Shown: piece after piece, positions 60,451 to 64,000 of the stretch
Numbering within the stretch: position 1 is the stretch's first letter
Layout of the letters: each line of letters starts with the position of its first letter
From: Cryptomeria japonica
Lineage: Eukaryota; Streptophyta; Pinopsida; Cupressales; Cupressaceae
DNA length: 64,000 nucleotides
Reading direction: 5' to 3'
NCBI RefSeq assembly: GCF_030272615.1
Contig: NC_081412.1
Span: 665,738,352-665,802,351 of the forward strand
Position numbers and translations under genes: made by a program
The notes under the pieces: generated by a model
The model's input: the letters and a program-made list of their open reading frames with translations, nothing else
Database searches by the model: none
Told to the model about the DNA's origin: nothing

Positions 60451-62040
60451 CGCCTATATTTTATATTGAATTACAATGAGACTATTTTTTTATATCAAAT
60501 GACTCCTAAATATGAGTTCAAAGTTAGGGACTCAAAATGTTAATTTCAATTTGGGAAAACTTAGAAGCTGTTTTTATCTTCAAGAGATCAAAATACATTG
60601 GATTGTATATTTCTACTATATGGAAAAAGGAATATATGTCAGAGTAGAACCATTTTTTTCTTCTTAAGGGATTTCTTTTTCTTTTTTTTGTATTGACATA
60701 AAATAGATCAACCTTCTTTTGGAGAACAAAAATATTTTTCATAAATGTTATGGGATGAATCTTCTATATCGACCACATTATATAAAATTATATATGTCAT
60801 TAAGCATTATATATGATCCTTGAATAAATAGATCATAAAATTTTGTATTAACAAAACCCTCTAAGTTCAATCTTAATCCATACAAGAAAAGAGACACTTG
60901 GTGACACATTTGGATGATTCTAAATAATTAATGAATCTATGCAAACAGTTTTATTTAGAAATTAGTGAACATTTAAGTGACCCCATGGTAACAAGGTTTA
61001 AAGACATTTTATTGAGAATATATGTTAAAAGAGTAATCTTTTTTAGCCTCATACTTATAACTAGATATTGATAATTTACATGTACCAAAGTTGATATAAT
61101 CTTTTGAAACAAATTGGACCCTAAAGAACATAGGTGGTCTACACAACCATCTAAGGAGGTCACTATTTCTCTCAAAGAACTCAAAAATCTTGTTATATTA
61201 AATTTTACAAATTAATTTTTTTTCTTCACTAAGATATAAGGATGAAAAGGTGAATATAAAAAGTAAAGAAAAAAAAGTTTCAAACCCATGCACATCCATA
61301 CACAAAGAGGATTACATAAACCTTTCAAATAATCTTTTGCTAATACATTATTTTATTTTATTTTCTTTCCTGATTGTTACTTTAGCTAACATTTTTTAAT
61401 TATCTTTAGAGTATCCTCTACATTTATTAGGTGTAAAGCATCTATTTATAATGGGTGGCTATGCCCCTTATAAACTGTCTGGGGAGCAAAAACCTAGAAA
61501 GCATAGCTCACCCGTTGCCTAAAAATTTCTATGAATCATTACTATATGTAGTAGCATGTCTATTTTGTATTTTTTTTAAAAAGACAACTAATTGTTCATG
61601 CTTATTCTCATGAAAATATACATTGATCTCCTCGCTACTAATTATTGGACTATATTTTACATTTATGAGGAATATTATATGATCTTTGGCAAATGGAAAA
61701 TGCATACTATTATGTTCTTTCTTTTCACCAAAAATCAAATTTAATTGTTTACTATGTTACTAACTATATTGTTTCTTCTATGGTGAGGTTATGCCTTCAA
61801 AACATATGGTGTAAGTTCTATTACATGGATGGTGAAATACTTTAATAAGAAGACTGTCTTCTATGTGTCTTTGAATCAAATGGACAAAATATGAATGTAG
61901 CTCTTGAAGAATCAACATAGCCTTGAAGATTTATGGAAGAGTTCCATTTGGATACATACAATGGATACATATGAAAGTACCATATTACTTGAAGTCACTT
62001 TACTCTTTCTAGAGAATATCATTTCTAAAGATAAAAATGA
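60451..62040. other. No gene recognised
   Basis: AT-rich intergenic sequence; short minus-strand frames are not supported. Confidence 0.6.
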
Positions 62041-62043
62041 ACA

Positions 62044-62170
62044 TTGAAGATCATGGGCACCTCACTCAAGTGAAGTCATTCTATAATAAAGGCACCTTGA
62101 AGATCATGGGCACCTCACTCAAGTGAAATCATTCTATAATAAAGACACTTTGAAGATCATGGGCACATAC
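62044..62170. repeat. 53-bp tandem repeat, about 2.4 copies
   Basis: Units start at 62,044, 62,097 and 62,150 with TTGAAGATCATGGGCAC. The first two are almost identical and the third is partial. Confidence 0.9.
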
Positions 62171-62204
62171 TATATATTGTAATTGTAGACATCTAAAATT
62201 GTCC

Positions 62205-62397
62205 AGTCTAATTAAATAAATATTTTTATTTATTTAATTACTTAAGCCTAATTCTTCTATTAATTGAACAAATCTTTATTTATTTAATTAATTCATTTAT
62301 CCTCTTCTAGCCTTATTTCTCATTTAAATAAATACTTTTATTTATTTAAATTATCCCTTTTCCTAAATTAAATAAATATTTTATTTATTTAATTTTT
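62205..62397. repeat. AT-only quasi-palindromic repeats
   Basis: At least four blocks of the type TAAATAAATA-TTTTTATTTATTTA occur at about 62,213, 62,270, 62,325 and 62,366, separated by short C/T-rich linkers. Each block is self-complementary. The array ends at the 3' end of the LINE that follows. Confidence 0.8.
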
Positions 62398-62399
62398 TG

Positions 62400-64000
62400 A
62401 AATAAAAGGGTAAAAACTTTATTGAAAATCGGAAAAATGCATTACACAAAAAGGTAGAGCCCCAAGGCCCCAGAGAAAACAACCAATCCAACCACAAATC
62501 AAATAGCTTCATTACCATCCATGTCCTTAGTGAAAATCTTCTGCAATTCCTGACAATAGTCCCTAGAGAGATGCTCCCAACCTTCCACTTTCCAATCACT
62601 ATCATGATCTGAGGCCCACTTGGCCAAACAATCCGCCCCTCCATTCCATTCGTGAGGAATATGGGTGAAGGACACCTGCTCCATTAAGGAGCTAATTTGG
62701 AGAATCTATTGAACAATCCCTGCCAATTGCCACTGAATCCCACTCACCTTCTGCTCAGACAACAAATTAACAACAATTTGTGAATTCGATTCACAAATCA
62801 CCTTCCTACAACCCAACGCCAAAGCCATCTCCAGTGCATAAATAATCGCTAAACCCTCCATAAGATTATTAGACTGCCATCTTTTATGCACCGAAAAAAA
62901 GAAAACAACCTCCCCCTTGTTGTTCCTGCCAACACCTCCTATTCTAGCAGGGCCTGGGTTACCCCTAGATGAGCCATCAGTGTTAATCTTGATAAACTCA
63001 TCCTGAGGGGGTATCCACCTTCCCACCCTTTGCACCTTCTTAAAAGTCCATCTACCTCTCCGGACACAAGCAGAGGTCAGAGATAGCTCCTGCAATCCAA
63101 GCCTACTCACAATATCTGCCTCATCTCTACCCAGTAGGAAGTTCACCTCAAACTTAGCTTCCACTATCTCCCGAATCATAATAGTGATCCTATTCTAAAC
63201 TTGTTGAACAAACAATTTGGCCTCACGAAAAATCCTCCTGTTCCTTTCAAGCCAGATCTGCCACAGAATGAAGATGGGCCCAATATACCAGACAGTCTGG
63301 ATGAAGGAGGATGGAATAGGAGGTCTGCCCAAACTGCTCCAAAATTCCACTAGAGAATCAGCATGGACACAAGGATGCTTCCACACCCCCCACCAATAGT
63401 GCCCGATAAGCATAGAGAATGGGCATCTGAAGAACAGATGAGAGGAATCTTCCTCTCCATTACCACATAGAACACAGATAGAAGGCCCCAAGAATCCCCG
63501 CTTGCGGATATTGTCCCATGTAAGACATCTATTCCAAGCTAAAGTCCAAACAAAGCAGTTACACTTCGGCCAAGAAGCATTATTCCACACCTGTTTCCAC
63601 CAATTCACTTCCCTTCCCTTGAGTCTTTGACTCATCAATTCCCAGTAACCACTAGCCACAGAAAAGATGCCCTTAGGATTTGGGGACCAAGCAAGCCCAT
63701 CCCTACCCTTAAGGGAGCTACAGTGTCTATTCGCCAAAATGCCCTGCAGCTTAGCACATTCTTCCTCCATCCCAACCACCGGCCACTCATTGGGATTCTT
63801 CCACTGCTCCAAATCCAACTGACCGCACCTATAAACAACCTTAAAATCACTCACCCTTGACCATCCCACGTCCAAAAACCTTTGGCCCAAGTTTCCAAGG
63901 TTAGGAAACTGATCAAGGATGGGAGGGTAACCATCCCAAGAGTCTTTCCAGAAAAGGACCTCTTCCCCCCTTCTGCAAATCCAAAAAAGCCCTGCCTTAA
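62400..64000 (-). mobile_element. L1-type LINE, 3' part of ORF2 (linker, zinc-binding domain, RNase H) and 3' end; runs off the right edge
   Basis: On the minus strand one frame runs from the window edge to 62,499. It opens with EEVLFWKDSWDGYPPILDQF. The zf-RVT domain follows, with WWKQVWNNASWPKCNCFVW and ICVLCGNGEEDSSHLFFRCP. Then RNase H: IKINTDGSSRGNPGPARIGG, LAIIYALEMALALGC, VICESNSQIVVNLL and, at the end, HIPHEWNGGADCLAKWA. Two in-frame stops (TAG at 63,197-63,195 and 62,708-62,706) are the only breaks, so it is recently dead or carries few mutations. The RNase H catalytic set (D, E, D and a late D in GADCLA) is present. After the stop, AATAAA (62,423-62,418) precedes an A-rich end near 62,400. 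Plant LINEs with a C-terminal RNase H are known. Confidence 0.9.

Overview
The window reads as nuclear DNA of a seed plant with a large, retrotransposon-rich genome, possibly a gymnosperm. The reasons are two plant-type genes with introns, several layers of decayed plant retroelements (Copia, Gypsy and L1-type LINEs with DUF4283 ORF1), and long AT-rich stretches with no gene. The species cannot be fixed from this sequence alone. No bacterial gene organisation, rRNA or CRISPR array is present.

Host genes. The clearest gene lies on the minus strand at 12,639-19,245. It is a signal peptide peptidase-like intramembrane aspartyl protease of the plant SPPL1 / animal SPPL3 group, with three coding exons (795, 201 and 117 bp), two phase-0 introns (1.3 and 4.2 kb), 370 residues, and all catalytic motifs kept. 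The second, also minus strand, is the last coding exon (46,749-47,301) of a four-helix plant membrane protein resembling the MATERNAL EFFECT EMBRYO ARREST 60 family; its first exon was not found. A 388-bp tandem duplication lies downstream of it. The two genes work in unrelated processes as far as the sequence shows.

Layout. 1-2,037: minus-strand Copia LTR, primer site, GC-rich leader and start of gag, running off the left edge. 2.5-6.7 kb: two minus-strand LINE ORF1 (DUF4283) remnants, the second ending in its own 3' tail. 7.4-7.7 kb: old LTR piece. 10,577-10,865: a 289-bp TRIM-like element whose terminal repeats contain tRNA-like sequence, the most unusual object here. 12.6-20.2 kb: the SPPL gene and its 5' flank. 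20.7-23.0 kb: an unclassified strand-biased repeat. 25,441-38,495: a three-layer nest (Copia in Copia, with a solo LTR in the inner one), each layer with visible or near-visible target duplications. 40.1-43.9 kb: further Copia and Gypsy remnants. 45.4-48.1 kb: the membrane-protein gene, the tandem duplication and an unidentified coding-like stretch. 50.5-52.1 kb: a LINE ORF2 tail and a long alternating TA/TG/CG tract. 52.9-58.7 kb: a broken Gypsy element and a Copia LTR with primer site. 59.3-59.65 kb: four identical 42-bp repeats next to a perfect 23-bp foldback. 62.4-64.0 kb: the 3' part of a LINE on the minus strand, running off the right edge.

All calls come from reading the sequence and remembered family features; no database search was possible. 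Retroelement edges without target duplications are approximate.
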